From Onychostoma macrolepis (taxonomy: Eukaryota > Chordata > Actinopteri > Cypriniformes > Cyprinidae), in the NCBI RefSeq assembly GCF_012432095.1, contig NC_081173.1, forward strand, positions 24,941,247 to 25,005,246: a DNA stretch of 64,000 nt. The letters run 5' to 3'. Below, one piece after another: positions 23,366 through 34,554 of this stretch (position 1 is its first letter; every line of letters starts with the position of its first letter). The notes under the pieces were generated by a model. The model was not told the DNA's origin, made no database searches, and was given only the letters and a program-made list of their open reading frames with translations. The position numbers and the translations under genes are program-made.

Positions 23366-23627
23366 TATATAAAGTCATGCACTCAGTCATGCTAAATTAA
23401 CAATAAACTGACTTTGGAATTTCCACCAGAAATGCTTTTTCCAGCTTTTCAACACCTTGTGCTCCTTTCACGGTACGTTTACTAGCGGAAAACTCACTAC
23501 TGTACGGATTTTTCAAGAGCTCTGACCCTTCCATTATTTTTAACAAAACACTCATAAAAAGGAACAACATTCTAACAAAAAGAAGGCTGCTTTTAACCTT
23601 TTTAATTCACTTTTTAAAGCAATCATT

Positions 23628-23995
23628 CACCCAAGAATAAAAACTCGTGCCAATCCAAACCCGCACATTTTAATTTCTTTCCCATGATACGCAAAAGGGA
23701 ATTTTTGAAGAAACATCACATAGCTTTTCACTAAATAACAACAGCACATAGCGGCAATGCCTGATAAGCTTCAAATAAACACAATACAGCAGTCCAAATG
23801 TCTTATGCAGTAAGATGGCATTCTGCAAGGAAATAATTCACTAATAGCAAGTCAAAAATTGGACTTAAAAGCCTGTTTTGGAGGTAAAGTGTTATTTAAA
23901 AAAGACCTTTGTGAAGTTTTGTTCGACTGCAGAAAGAAAGTCATATGGGTTTGGAACAACTTGAGGGTGAGTAAACAAATAAGTGAACTATTCCT
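23628..23995. mobile_element. T2-like TTAA MITE (GGAATAGTTCACCC class)
   Basis: Left terminus AGCAATCATTCACCCAAGAA after TTAA (23624-23627). Right terminus GGGTGAGTAAACAAATAAGT then GAACTATTCCT, followed by TTAG (decayed TTAA). Length 368 bp. Internal TCATATGGGTTTGGAACAAC is typical of this fish repeat class. No coding capacity. Confidence 0.75.
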
Positions 23996-24000
23996 TTAGC

Positions 24001-25060
24001 TAGTCAGGCTAAAATACTGTTTAAAAGGTTTAAAAGCATAAAAAATATTTGTGACAGATTAGTATCTTATCTTTGGCTCCAACACGGTTATAAACACTCA
24101 ATGGTTTATAATTTTGCAAATAAAAAACAGGTGACTAAAAAGTGGACAACGACGTAATGTGAGCGGCAGCACGAGCGCCTGTGTGCTTGGAGACCAGCTG
24201 TTTCAGAAAAGTAAACATACTGAGTCCAATGGGGAGGAAGAGGTTCCTTACTTCCTGCCCGTTTACCCGCAAACTGCGTCACTGAAGCATTCCTGCTCTG
24301 CTCTGAAGTCACGAGACGCACACACACAAAACATAACACAGACTGACATGTTGGCTGAGTCTGCGCCTAGCAATGATTTTAACACGCTACCTAACAGTAA
24401 ACACAGCCTGGAAGCACAGCAACCTCAAAGAACAATGAAAGCTTTATGCTTTTAAGCTTTGACCATCTGACTCGATTATGACACGCTTTAGAATGGGTGT
24501 GTTCTGCTGATAGACAGAGGTCACCTCTGTATCCATGACACCAATAACACAGCCGCCCAACACAAAGGAGGGAATCCTCTAGTTCCTTGTTCTGGTATTT
24601 TTTTTTCTCTTTCATACTTCATGTTCTTTCAAAACATTGCTGCACAGCCGTTTTCATTTGCACGCCCAATGCCACACTATTCAATACTAATACTGAGTCC
24701 AAAAATAAACCATTTTTAAATGTAACTTTTATTGCATTTCAACATTCTAATTGCACTTGGATTCTATACAAAATATTGAGTTTCAATATCATACACGACA
24801 AGGAACTTCACTTTTGAACATGAAATGGCATGAATTGTGGCTGGACTTTGAGGTGGGGGCTTTCTTGGTAAAAAGGAAATGTCTGGGATTCCACAGAAAC
24901 GTCATGCATGGAAGCGCAATTTCAGCATGCACCGACATGCTTGGAGCATTTCCTTGCCGCCATCACAGAAACATTTAAAGCAACCTTGGCTTTGAGAAAT
25001 ACGTAACTAAAACGCATTTGTTATTTGGAGAAGATTAAAGTAAAACCGCTTGGTACCTTG
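24001..25060. other. Intronic stretch, nothing firm
   Basis: Overlapping short frames on both strands at 24106-24615 have no domain. TTTCTGAAACAG (minus, near 24200) resembles a splice acceptor without a convincing exon behind it. Confidence 0.3.
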
Positions 25061-25061
25061 T

Positions 25062-26000
25062 TATTAACGCACTGTAAAAATGTTTGGGTCACACTTTATA
25101 TTAGGTGGCCTTAACTACTATGTACTTACATCAAAAATAAGTACAATGTACTTATTGTGTTCATATTGTATTTCAAAACACTTTTGCTGCTATTGAGGTG
25201 AGATACGGGTGAGGTTAGGGACAGGTTTGGTGGTTTGGGTAGGTTTAAGAGTGGGTTAAGGTGTAAGGGAGGGGTCAACAGTGTAATTACAGAAATTCAT
25301 TACAGATGTAACTACATATAGGTATTTTTAAAAATATAAGTACAATGTAAAAACATGTATGTACACAATAAGTGCATTGTACCAAATAATTAATTTAAAT
25401 GGAAGTACATAGTAGTTAAGGCCACCTAATATAAAGTGGGACCAATGTTTGTAATTTTTACAGAAAAAAAAAGCTAAAGTAAAAACGTTTTTAAAAAAGT
25501 TTTTAATAAAACAGATTATTTGAGTCCATTTAACAATAAAATACTACTTGAGTTTTCATAATTTCATGTTTAATTCAATGTGTTACTTGTCACTACTTTG
25601 TAGCTGTTTGTGAAACTCACTAGCAATGTCTGTGTGAAAACTGCTTCTATTATTCCATGTTTTTAGTGTGTAATCTGACTTAAAATAAAATAGTGTCAAA
25701 TGTATGGTTTTTGCAAGTAAAAACTATAAATTATTGAATAATTTACAGTGAAAGGCAGTAAAAGTACATTCCCAGAAGTTTCTGTGTGACACATCCAAAA
25801 CAATTATATTTAATATAAATAATTTAGTTTTTTTTCTCATTTTTGTTATCAGTAATTACATTAGGGTGTTTCATGTTATATTTTATGTTATTTAGGTAAT
25901 GTTTACTGCATTAGTTTCATGTGTGTTTCCCCGATGGTTCTCATTGTGTGTATTTTTACAAGACCAAAGTGTTACTAATAAAATCTAGAGTTTTAATGTT
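25062..26000. mobile_element. Interspersed repeat, ACTGTAAAA family (copy 3), split by a hAT MITE
   Basis: CACTGTAAAAATGTTTG at 25070-25086 is interrupted by the MITE at 25087-25443 and resumes with AATGTTTGTAATTTTTACAG. The later part (TTCAATGTGTTACTTGTCAC, GTGAAACTCACTAGCAATG) recurs at 40140-40290 and 46960-47110, and the 25880-25940 part recurs in copies 1 and 2. Outer boundaries are approximate. Confidence 0.55.
25087..25443. mobile_element. hAT-type MITE with perfect 8-bp TSD
   Basis: The 357-bp element is bounded by an approximately 39-base inverted repeat (GGTCACACTTTATATTAGG left; its complement with one change right). It is flanked by AATGTTTG at 25079-25086 and 25444-25451. A G-rich core (GGTTTGGGTAGGTTTAAGAG) separates the arms. 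The TSD shows the pre-insertion sequence was the ACTGTAAAA repeat. Confidence 0.85.
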
Positions 26001-26954
26001 AATATGTAATGACACCTTCATAACCTTCTAAAACCATAAACTTGCTTTTAATCAAGAAACAATCATCATGGCCATTTCTGTGGTCTTTATTATAAAAGCA
26101 AAAAAAGGACGTTTGCGTTTTTTTTTTTTTTTGGTCCCTCTCTTCACTTAATAATACTAATATTGGGAAAAGTCACAGCCGTCTCTGGTGGATGCTGTTC
26201 AGTAATCAAACTAAATTATTCATGTTGTTTAGCCAAGCTCAAAGCAATAACTATCCAAACACTCCAAAATCTGGGTTGCTACGTACTCTGCTACAGTGAG
26301 TATATTTTTAATTCTATGAAAATGGCATGAATTAAAATACACAAATACACAAATTCTAATATAAAATACTGCTCACTGTAAATAAACAAACAGATGCTGT
26401 CTACATGCTACTGTACTCTTACACATTGACTACAAGTCACAGTAAGCAGATATCTCTCTTCCGGAATACGTCAATAAATATTGATCCACAAAAACAATTT
26501 ATAGAAAAAGGAAGTCCCTCCCTCAAACGCCACCTGCCAGCAACTACTTCCTGTTTTACGAGGAAATACATCAACACAGAAAAAGAAAACTGTGCCAGTC
26601 AATTGACTTCACAGAATCATCAAAACAGGATTATTAGAAACACATAGAACTGAAACCAAACAGTTTTCACTCACACAAGTCTCCTAATGACTAACTAATT
26701 TGTGGTAAATAAATGTGTCAGTTCACACAGAACAAATACACAAAAATAGCCCAAGCCACGTCAATAAATGTACTAGTTTGACTGGGAAACCTACGCTTTT
26801 CTATTAACTAGCCAAATATTTCCCTTCTATGAAGAAACTTCACAAACATCTTAACCACATAGAGACCTCCTGACACCTGTGAAAGGAAAAGGCATGACCC
26901 AACAAAAACAACCTAAGCAAACAGAAATCTGGTCAAACGGAAGACAACACTTAC
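26001..26954. other. Intronic stretch, nothing recognised
   Basis: A T-run at 26120 and AT-rich sequence. No exon seen between here and the hivep1 start-codon exon. Confidence 0.35.
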
Positions 26955-27116
26955 CTTTCAGGTTTTTAGGGTTGTTTTGCTTTGTACGTGGCATTTTCAG
27001 GGTTTTTCCGCTGGCTCAGTGACACATCGTACGGAAAGATGCTGGATGGAATGTGGCCGGTCACACAGAGGAAAGACGAGCTCCTATTCCACACAGGAAA
27101 GACACCCTCTGCACAT
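26955..27116 (-). CDS. hivep1: hivep1 exon 2: 5' UTR plus start codon
   Basis: The minus-strand exon is bounded by CTCATCTGTCCCAG| (acceptor at 27117) and GAAAG|GTAAGTG (donor at 26954). The first 122 bases are untranslated with stops in all frames. An ATG at 26994-26992 in AAAATGC context starts MPRTKQNNPKNLK and one extra base, so the exon ends in phase 1. From memory, the HIVEP1 N-terminus begins MPRTKQ and continues with a basic, Pro- and Leu-containing stretch, which this peptide follows almost residue for residue. HIVEP1 is a very large nuclear zinc-finger transcription factor binding NF-kappa-B-like enhancer sites; its two C2H2 finger pairs lie in exons outside this window. The CpG-rich exon 1 lies 3.5 kb upstream. 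The short length of the matched peptide is the main uncertainty. Confidence 0.82.
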
Positions 27117-28321
27117 CTGGGACAGATGAGAGACAAGTAAACTGAAACAAAAACAAAACAGGCCACAAACACACACTCTTGCTGCTGGAAACAACCCTAG
27201 CATGGCTTCCTCTTTCTCTATCTCCAGCTACTGTGACGGAACACTAGTGTTGTCAGTAAGAACTGATGTCTTAGCTGGACTGACACAGATATAGAAGTGT
27301 GAGCAGTAATCAGATTTCTGATCTTAATGGTCTGTTGCCGTCGATGCATTGACTAACTGCATTTCTACACACACCTGCGTCTATCTGACTTCAAACACAG
27401 AGAAATGACACTGTCATCTCAGCCGTGATGCAAACTCTCCGGGGAATTTTAAAAGTGCTATTCGGGTCTCCATCTCAAGCAAAATTTCACAGTAAGATCA
27501 TTATTAGACATATTTCTAAATATTAAAAACACTGTCAGGACAATTTACAGCCATTAAACATATATAGCCAAACTGCACAATAAAAAGGACCCACAAAAAT
27601 ATTTTAAATCACTATGGAAAATAAATTAATTTGCTAAATAGAAGATACAACAATATTTAGTATTTAAAAAAATTATTTTATTCATTTAAGTAGAAAACAA
27701 ACACATCCTAAACATAACAACGCACAGTTCGAATGAATTTGGATTACAAAATGCACCCAAACACCATAAAAAAAGCATTAAACCTTAAATGCAATCAAAA
27801 AAACCAGAGGACATCAACTTGTTGTCAACTGATAAGAGAGAGAGATATATATTATTCAACTACATTAAAAATAGGAAATGTGCATTAGCCATAGACTGTA
27901 TCAATGCTGATAAATAGTCAATTAATCAGCCTGGTTGATATATATCCTCTACAATAATGTTGACAGGTTGTTTATGACAAAAATCACCAAAACATTTTAA
28001 AACTGCAGCTCTCAAAATGGCAAAGGCATTGTTTTGGCTCTGCAGGAATAGATGCAAATAAGCCCCACATTCTACACAAGATCCCCTTTGTTTCAATGTT
28101 TAGGAGGTTTTTGTTTCTATATGTTCCTCAGCTCCATTGTTGCATGAAGTAAACATCTGACATGCCTCGCCCATGAATTCCCGCATGCATCCCGTCACAG
28201 TGTGTGCCAGATTCCACGCGAATGTTCCGTCTCACCACATTACATAACGCTTACTACGAGTGTGTATGATTTCCCTCTGTGTGCAGCTCTACGGCAATGA
28301 CATCACCTCCCCGAGGATTTG

Positions 28322-28323
<2 letters not shown>

Positions 28324-28357
<34 letters not shown>
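28324..28357. repeat. (AC)n microsatellite
   Basis: About 17 uninterrupted AC units. Confidence 0.95.
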
Positions 28358-28358
<1 letters not shown>

Positions 28359-28395
28359 CGCATGCACCAGGTTTCAAACACACATACATCTAGAA

Positions 28396-28539
28396 TAGTG
28401 TTTTTCACTCCTGGTCCAGGAAGCCCTCCTGCACTGCACATTTTGGATTATTTGACGCGTCCATTTCAGGACATGGAGTTAGGTGCGTTTGATTAGAGAG
28501 ACCTATTTTCTTTTTCAGGACCAGGATTGAGAAATACTG
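28396..28539. mobile_element. Short hAT-like MITE (CAGTGTTTCTCAACCTGGTCC termini)
   Basis: 144 bp. Left TAGTGTTTTTCACTCCTGG and right complement CCAGGATTGAGAAATACTG form an approximately 21-base inverted repeat. Flanking 8-mers match only weakly (ATCTAGAA and TCATAGGA), so the superfamily call rests on the termini. Confidence 0.6.
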
Positions 28540-28760
28540 TCATAGGACAATCAGTGTGTGTTAAAATAAAATCCCCCCATATAAATATGTTGATGCATAA
28601 TGTGTCCGTCAAGTTTTTTTTTTTTTTAATCAACAAATACTTATGTAAGAAGTGTAAACTTGTACCTTTGGTCTTGTAACATATTTTTTTAAACTTATTT
28701 TAAACTTTCTAAATATAACATCTAGTTCCTGAATTATAATAAGTATAAAACAATCAACAA

Positions 28761-29039
28761 ATGATCCTGCTTACTTTTAAAGCTTTGAATGGTCTGGCTC
28801 CTTACTATCTTTGCAATCTGCTCCTCCCCTATTCTCCACCTCGTTCATTGCGGTCCTCTGATTCTCACCTTCTCACCATCCCTTGATATCGCCTCTCTTC
28901 CATGGGGGGCAGATCATTCAGTGTTGTTGCCCCTAAATTATGGAGCTCTCTACCCAGATCACTCTGTCTTGCCAATAGCCTGTCTGAATTCAAATCGCTG
29001 CTCAAAACTCACTTGTTTTCAGAATGTTATCTTTCTTAG
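28761..29039 (+). pseudogene. C-terminal fragment of LINE reverse-transcriptase ORF, one stop
   Basis: The frame reads ILLTFKALNGLAPYYL near the start, then SFSVVAPKLWSSLPRSL and LSEFKSLLKTHLFSECYLS before a natural stop at 29037-29039. These (LTFKALNGLAP, APxLWxSLP, FKSLLKTHLF) are the conserved last 90 residues of L2/CR1/Rex-type LINE ORF2 proteins. A TGA at 28884-28886 (codon 42) breaks the frame. The endonuclease and polymerase domains are absent, so the copy was inert from insertion. Finer clade assignment is not possible by eye. Confidence 0.75.
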
Positions 29040-29211
29040 TTAACTTCTGTTTATTCTGTCTTATGTTGTATATTACTTTTTGGATTTCTGATGTTCTTTT
29101 CTTTCTGTTTACTGTTTGATGTTTTCCTCCCATTTCTGATGTTTATTGTAAAGTGTCCTTGAGCTCTGGAAAGGCGCTATATAAATAAAACGTATTATTA
29201 TTATTATTATT
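28762..29211 (+). mobile_element. 5'-truncated L2/CR1-group LINE 3' end with TSD
   Basis: ATCAACAAA occurs on both sides (28753-28761 and 29212-29220), framing a 450-bp insert that ends GGCGCTATATAAATAAAACG(TATTAT)n. The insert encodes the C-terminal end of a reverse-transcriptase ORF and a 3' tail, which is the signature of truncated target-primed insertion. Confidence 0.8.
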
Positions 29212-29324
29212 ATCAACAAAATTATGTTTATGTATGTTAAACTGCATGTCTACTTTTCAAAATTATTTCATCTCTACTACCCATAGCAGAATTAGAAAAA
29301 TACATTTATACACACAAGTTAACA

Positions 29325-29965
29325 TAACGTTACTGCAGAATTTGAATATGACACTGCAGAATTGAAAGGTTACAATGTTACTGCAGAATCGAAATATTTC
29401 GATATTACAGAATTGGAATGCTACTACAGAATTATTTTGTTATTTCAGAGCTAAAATGTTACAATGTTACTGTAGAATTTGAATATGATTTAATTTCAGA
29501 GTTGGAATGTTACAGTGTTACTACAGAATTTGAATATGATGTTATTTCAGAACTGGAATGTTACTGAATAATTTGAATATTACATCATTTCAGAATTGGA
29601 ATGTTAATATTTACATTTTTCTCTAACATTGTAACATTCCAACATTCATAATTTCAAAATTGGAATTGTGCAATGCTACTGAAGAATTTGAATATTATAA
29701 TGTTACTGGAGAATTGAAATATTTAGTCATTTCAAATTTGAAATTGTGCAATGTTAGTGAATAATTCCAATACTTTGTCATTTCAAATGTTGCTGCGGAA
29801 TTTGAACAGGACATTGCAGAACTGAAATTTTACAATGTTACTACAGAATTTGAATAAGAAATTATTGCAGACTTGGAATGTTACAGCATAATTGCAATAT
29901 TGCTTACTTCAGAATTAGAATGTTTCACTACTACTGCAGAATTTCAATACTATGTTATTTCAGAA
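29325..29965. repeat. AT-rich minisatellite, unit about 50-60 bp
   Basis: Units resemble TGTTACTACAGAATTTGAAT followed by ATGATGTTATTTCAGAATTG and GAATGTTACA. ACAGAATTTGAATAT or close variants occur near 29334, 29473, 29525, 29568, 29681, 29843 and 29937. ATTTCAGAATTGGAATGTTA recurs out of phase, so each unit contains two related half-units (CAGAATTTGAATAT and CAGAATTGGAATGT). Moderately diverged; no open frame. Confidence 0.8.
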
Positions 29966-30065
29966 TTAATGTAACTGGACCAGCAATGCCAAGGTCAGGG
30001 GGTTTGATTCCCAAAGAACACATACTAATAAAATTCGCCATGCATCTGCTAAATGCATGAATGCA
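29966..30065 (+). mobile_element. tRNA-derived SINE fragment
   Basis: AATGCCAAGGTCAGGGGGTT then TGATTCCC is a tRNA B-box (GGTTTGATTCC). It is followed by AAAGAACACATACTAATAAA and the tail CATCTGCTAAATGCATGAATG. The same SINE lies in reverse at 48301-48445. The A-box half is missing here. Confidence 0.65.
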
Positions 30066-30499
30066 AAATGTTAAAAGAATCTATCAATCGAGCTATTAGG
30101 AAACACCCTGAAACCAGTCTTAACAGAGCCAACAGAAACTGCTGCACATGGGACACATACGTAGCCTACTTGGCATGCATGCAATGGCAGAAAAAGATGG
30201 CACTTAAACAGGGGTTGCTCCTGTAAGGCAAACCGTGCCAGTGACAAACTGACATGCTCACAGCCCATAAGACCCGCATGCGATGAGTCACCATGTGTCC
30301 ATGCCTGACACAAAACCACCACGTTTTTCAATAAAAGCCACTACGCTTACATGCCACAGTTCAGTGCCAAATCCAGGTGCGCACTGGATGAATGGCGCAT
30401 TACTGCCTTTAAGAAACACATGAAGAGGGCGGAGCCGGGGAAAACCCCTCTGCAACAGGACATGAACAAGAAACACTTCCCTAATTCGACAACAAAATG

Positions 30500-31440
30500 C
30501 CCTTTAAACCAGCCGAAGACGAGCAAAGCGCATTCGAAACGCGTTCATTTGCATCCCATGGTCAAGGGAAGGTGTTTTGGCGCTTACCTGCGGTCGCGGT
30601 CGGTGCTTCGGAGACTCTCTCCAGCAGCGTTGCGGGCTTGATAAACATTTACACCCCGCGTATTAGGATTCTGGAGACGTGCGCTCTCGGCGAGATACAA
30701 AACACGGGCCGGCTCGGTACAGTCCGACCGACACCGGGAGAAATCAGCGTAAAACTCACACAAACATGCTCACAAGTTTAAACAACCCATAAAATCTTTT
30801 TGGAAACATTGTGTTCCAAAACAACAGCTCTTGGAGGTGCGTTTACGCACCGCATGCATGCGTTCGCTACGCACTGGATCATGCGTCCAAACGCTTATTA
30901 AGTCGCGTGTATTTCTTAACTTTCGGTACTTACAGGTGCAGTCTGAACTGTTGTCAAGGGTTTCAACGGTCAGAGGTCTGTTTTTTTCCCCTCTCTCGCT
31001 CTATCTTCTCTCACTTTCTATTGCAGGAAACCGACAGGCCCACTGACGTCAACGGGGGTCCCGTCTCCGCCTCCCAAGCGGAGCAAACGCGCTCAGGGAG
31101 TTCCTGACGGCCGTTGGAGCTTATGAATAAAACGCGTTAAGCACCATCTGAGTGACTAATATTGTAAACGTTCCTCATAAACACAGCACGAATGCGAAAT
31201 TAAGGCGTTTTTTCCGAGCGGCATATGCAAAAGCGCATTTTAAGCGTCATTTGTAAAGCGTCGCTTCTCGCAGGACCCCTCAGATGGGCCCCATGTGCGC
31301 ATAGTTCAGGACTGACGGTGTTCCCGGAGGTTCCTTGTTTGTTAGGTCACGTTGTGCCCCTCAACCAGCGCTGGGCTTTCCCGCACAGATCCAGGCAAAC
31401 AATGGAGAATGCAGCACGGAGTGTGATTGCGGTGTAATTA
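30500..31440 (-). promoter_or_regulatory. hivep1: CpG island and promoter region of hivep1
   Basis: CpG dinucleotides are dense here (GCGGTCGCGGTCGG at 30590, CCGCGTATTAGG near 30656, GACCGACACCGGG near 30726, ACGCACCGCATGCATGCG near 30843) against very few in the flanks. A perfect CRE, TGACGTCA, lies at 31044-31051. No TATA box is obvious for minus-strand transcription, as expected for a CpG-island promoter. The exon 1 donor at 30587 sets direction. A plus-strand polypyrimidine tract with TATTGCAG| (about 30978-31026) could be an acceptor for a divergent transcript, but no exon was confirmed. Confidence 0.7.
30588..30790 (-). other. hivep1: hivep1 exon 1 (non-coding; 5' boundary approximate)
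   Basis: The 3' boundary is a strong donor: CGACCGCAG|GTAAGCG, with GT complementary to 30586-30587. An upstream ATG (near 30650) would start MFIKPATLLERVSEAPTATA but hits a stop in exon 2, so it would be an upstream ORF. The coding start is in exon 2. The transcription start was not determined; 30790 is only a working limit. Confidence 0.6.
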
Positions 31441-31449
31441 TACGCAGAA

Positions 31450-33555
31450 TCATATCGGAAATATAAACGCTTCAACTGTAATGTTTCACAGTCATGCAAA
31501 ATTGAAAGCACTGAGTATGCTCGTTTAGGACTGATGTTTCAAAGAAAAATATGCACTTAGGCAATGTTACAGCCAGCGTTAAGTTTTTGGATTTATGTGC
31601 ATTTAAAATGAATAAAACTGGAGTTATCCGCTTTTAGGTTTTCTATTATTCCTTTAATAGTTCTTTGCGGTTTGTTGCAGTATGCGAAGGTACCGAGAAA
31701 GGAGGAGTTTAGGGGGAGATCGACTTAATTTTGACTGTTTAAACAGACAATCAGTGTAAGAGAATAAAAAGCGTTTTGGAAAACCATAGAGTTATGTAAT
31801 GTTTAATGCATTTCAAAGAACGAAATACATTTTCTTTCAGCTTTTTTATATTAATGTGGTACATTTAATAGTACGTTAAAAACAAGTTAGGTAATCTAAA
31901 AGTAATCTACAAAGCAGTCAGAATGCATTACATAAAATGAGAAACTAGATTACTTAACCACAATTTTTGGCATGTAATCTGTAATTAGTAAACTAACAAA
32001 TTACAAATTGTAGGTAATCTACCCATCTTTTTATACAACCACCAATGACAAATCATGATATTCAAGATGATGAAAGGAAACATCTTATAAAACTATTAAT
32101 GTAATGTTATATGCATGAAAAAATAAATAAATAAAAAGATTTTGTTGAATATAATAGGCTAGCTCTTTTCACAATATACAGATCATTGCAAAGCAGCTTT
32201 ATAGAATGCATGATGACCTACAGTGGTGATATCTAAACATAAGAATCATATTTAAAAGAAAAAATGAAATTTCAGAAGATAGACCCAAATGCAAGGAGAA
32301 ATGTTTGCTTTGTCATTTATATTTGCAGTTCAGTCTGTCATAACTATCTGGTTGTCGGCAATGACCCTTGTTCAGAGCGAGTGACAATCACAGCCCATGG
32401 CAAACCAACTAATCAATACATTTCCAAAACTGAACACATTCAAATACCAATCAGAATCGAATTGAAACCAGACTTTATGGTTATGGTGCCAGATTCACAA
32501 TTATGAAAACCAGACTCACAGTTATGGTGCTTAAAAACTAAAACTGATTTATTGATGGATGTTTTGCTTGTTCTGGCAATAATGATGTCATTATTTTCTT
32601 TGTAAACAATTGCCTCATGTTGCAGTGTAAGCGATTTGCTGTATGTTGACCTCAAGAATCAGACGTGTGTGCAGAACCACAGGACACCACATATCCGCCA
32701 AAAAACCATACTAAGCCACCCTGAGACATCACCAGATAGCACAAATAATGCTGCTCGGCTATTTTTAACCACATCCAAAGCGTCTCACAATATGTCCACG
32801 GGTGTTTGTGTTCACAAATGACACATCGCTTAATGAGAAAGGTCAGAGTATTTCAGCCCTGAGAATATAAATAGCTCTTTAATGAAGGTGGAAGAGGTGA
32901 CTATCCATTCTATCCTTCCTCCAGCAACAAGCCCACAGGGACTCATACATACGTGTGCTGGTGACGAAGAATAGGGGGCGAACAGCATCACGCTAGATAT
33001 ATGTGTGTTCTCCCCCTCTCTGCCTCTCTCTCTATGTTCTATATTTAAATGCCCAAACAAGCACACGCATACAGTGGGATCACTGGCACACTGAATATCT
33101 GGGATTTTTTTTCATCTAAACCTGGAAATAAATAAAAGGTTTTAGGATTCTGCACTATTTCTAATTCACCAATCAGATCTGTATCAGTGATCAAGCGACT
33201 CCATATTTTCCAGCTTCCATTTAAGTTCAAGACGTTGATCTTGGAGATCTTGATCATCCACTTTTGTTTTAATACTTTACAATTAGTTCACATCTGTTAA
33301 TGCAACAACTTACATTAATTAACAATAAGCAAGGCATTTGTTATAGTATTTATTCATCTTTGTTAATGATAGTTCATTTTTGGTTCATGCTAACACGGGT
33401 CCATTGAATAATGTTTTTAGTTGTTAAAAATATTTTCATTGTTAGTTCATGATAACTAATTTAATTAGCTAATATTAATGTTATATTATTATATGTTATA
33501 TAAAGTAATATAATAGTTAACTAATGGAAGCTTATTTTATACTGAAAAAAAAAAT
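31450..33555. other. hivep1 upstream region, nothing firm
   Basis: A reverse-oriented retroposon tail remnant (CTCTTTTCACAATATACAG then GCAAAGCAGCTTTATAGAATG) sits at about 32163-32210. The rest is AT-rich intergenic sequence without recognised genes. Confidence 0.35.
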
Positions 33556-33558
33556 TCT

Positions 33559-33813
33559 GGTAACACTTTAATTTAGGGTCTCTTAACTAGTTGCTTATTA
33601 TCATGCATATTACTAGAATATTAGCCAATTATTAGTAATTAAGCACATATTAATGCCTTATTCTACATGACCTTATTCTACATCCCTAATCCTACCCAAT
33701 ATCTAAACTTAACAACTACCTTACTAACTATTAATAAGCAGCAAATTAGGAATTTATTGAGGGAAAAGTCGTAGTTAATAGTAAATAAGTGTTCCCTATT
33801 CTAAATTGTTACC
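33559..33813. mobile_element. hAT-type MITE with perfect 8-bp TSD (same family as 15434, inverted)
   Basis: 255 bp, starting GGTAACACTTTAATTTAGGG and ending CCTATTCTAAATTGTTACC. Identical flanks AAAATTCT lie at 33551-33558 and 33814-33821. Read in reverse, it follows the 15434-15679 copy over most of its length. Confidence 0.85.
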
Positions 33814-34184
33814 AAAATTCTTATTTAATATCTTTGACTTGTTTTCCAGTGCAAATATCTAAACTTTCTTAAATCAAGATGCAAGCAACATAGGATATTA
33901 AATCTTGTTTCAGAGAAAATGATCAAAATTAAGTGAGTTTTAGTTGAAAACTCTGCCAGTGGGGACAGAAAAATAAACATAACTGAAAGAAAAAAAATAG
34001 GTAACACTTTATAATAACTGCACGCTATGAATCTTTAGGTAAGCATTAGTAAATAGTCAGTTCATCCTTTATAAAGCATTGTCCCAACATTAATAGTCAT
34101 TATTAAGCAGTTTATAAATACAGCTATAAATGCATTGTTCTTGATTTATAAGCATATCTATTACACATGAGATTTAAAGGTTAA

Positions 34185-34416
34185 TCTTCCAAAGAGAAAA
34201 AAATAAACAAACACAACACAGATGGCTACAGAATGCAAAAAAATTAAACTATACAACTGTACACTTGATTTTTTTTTTCTAAGACATTGCGGTTTATTTT
34301 TCATTTTTTATCAAGCGTACAGCCGTACAGTTTCATTTTTTGCATCTTGAAAAAAAAATATTTCTGTGTTCTGTATCCCTCTGTGTTGTGTTTGTTTAAT
34401 TTTTCTGTTTGGAAGA
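34185..34416. repeat. Inverted repeat nested in the MITE left arm
   Basis: TCTTCCAAAGAG at the left pairs with CTGTTTGGAAGA at the right. Between them AACACAACACAGAT pairs with CTCTGTGTTGTGTT, and ACTGTACACTTGAT pairs with ATCAAGCGTACAG. Arms of about 95 bases surround a short loop. It has no counterpart in the right arm, so it is probably a separate palindromic insertion. Confidence 0.6.
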
Positions 34417-34554
34417 TAAATGAGCTTTGTAAATGCTTTACAAGGCATGAATAGTCCTCACAAAAATAGATGACTGGCAACTACTAAATGTTTTATAACT
34501 ACCTGACTTAATCATGAATCACAGCAGGTATGTGTGTTAATAAAGCATTTATTA

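Larger units (their letters stand above)
1..26954 (-). other. hivep1: hivep1 intron downstream of the start-codon exon (partial, inferred)
   Basis: This is inferred to be intron because the exon at 26955-27116 ends in a GTAAGTG splice donor with only 40 coding bases. The remainder of HIVEP1, including the single giant zinc-finger exon of this family, is not seen at lower coordinates. No frame here is long enough to be that exon, so it must lie left of the window. The interval is AT-rich and filled with transposon remnants, local repeats and microsatellites, listed separately. A small coding exon could still be hidden in it, since the expected next residues of HIVEP1 (beginning with Asp) were searched for by eye without success. 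Confidence 0.55.
27117..30587 (-). other. hivep1: hivep1 intron 1
   Basis: A 3.5-kb intron inferred between the exon 1 donor (30587-30586, GTAAGCG) and the exon 2 acceptor at 27117. It holds a CA microsatellite, a hAT-like MITE, a degraded LINE 3' end, an AT-rich minisatellite and a SINE fragment. Positions 27180-28320 show nothing recognisable. Confidence 0.7.

Noticed and set aside
31020..31107. Plus-strand exon after the polypyrimidine tract in the CpG island
   Set aside because: The tract could equally be a promoter element of hivep1; no donor or upstream exon was found.
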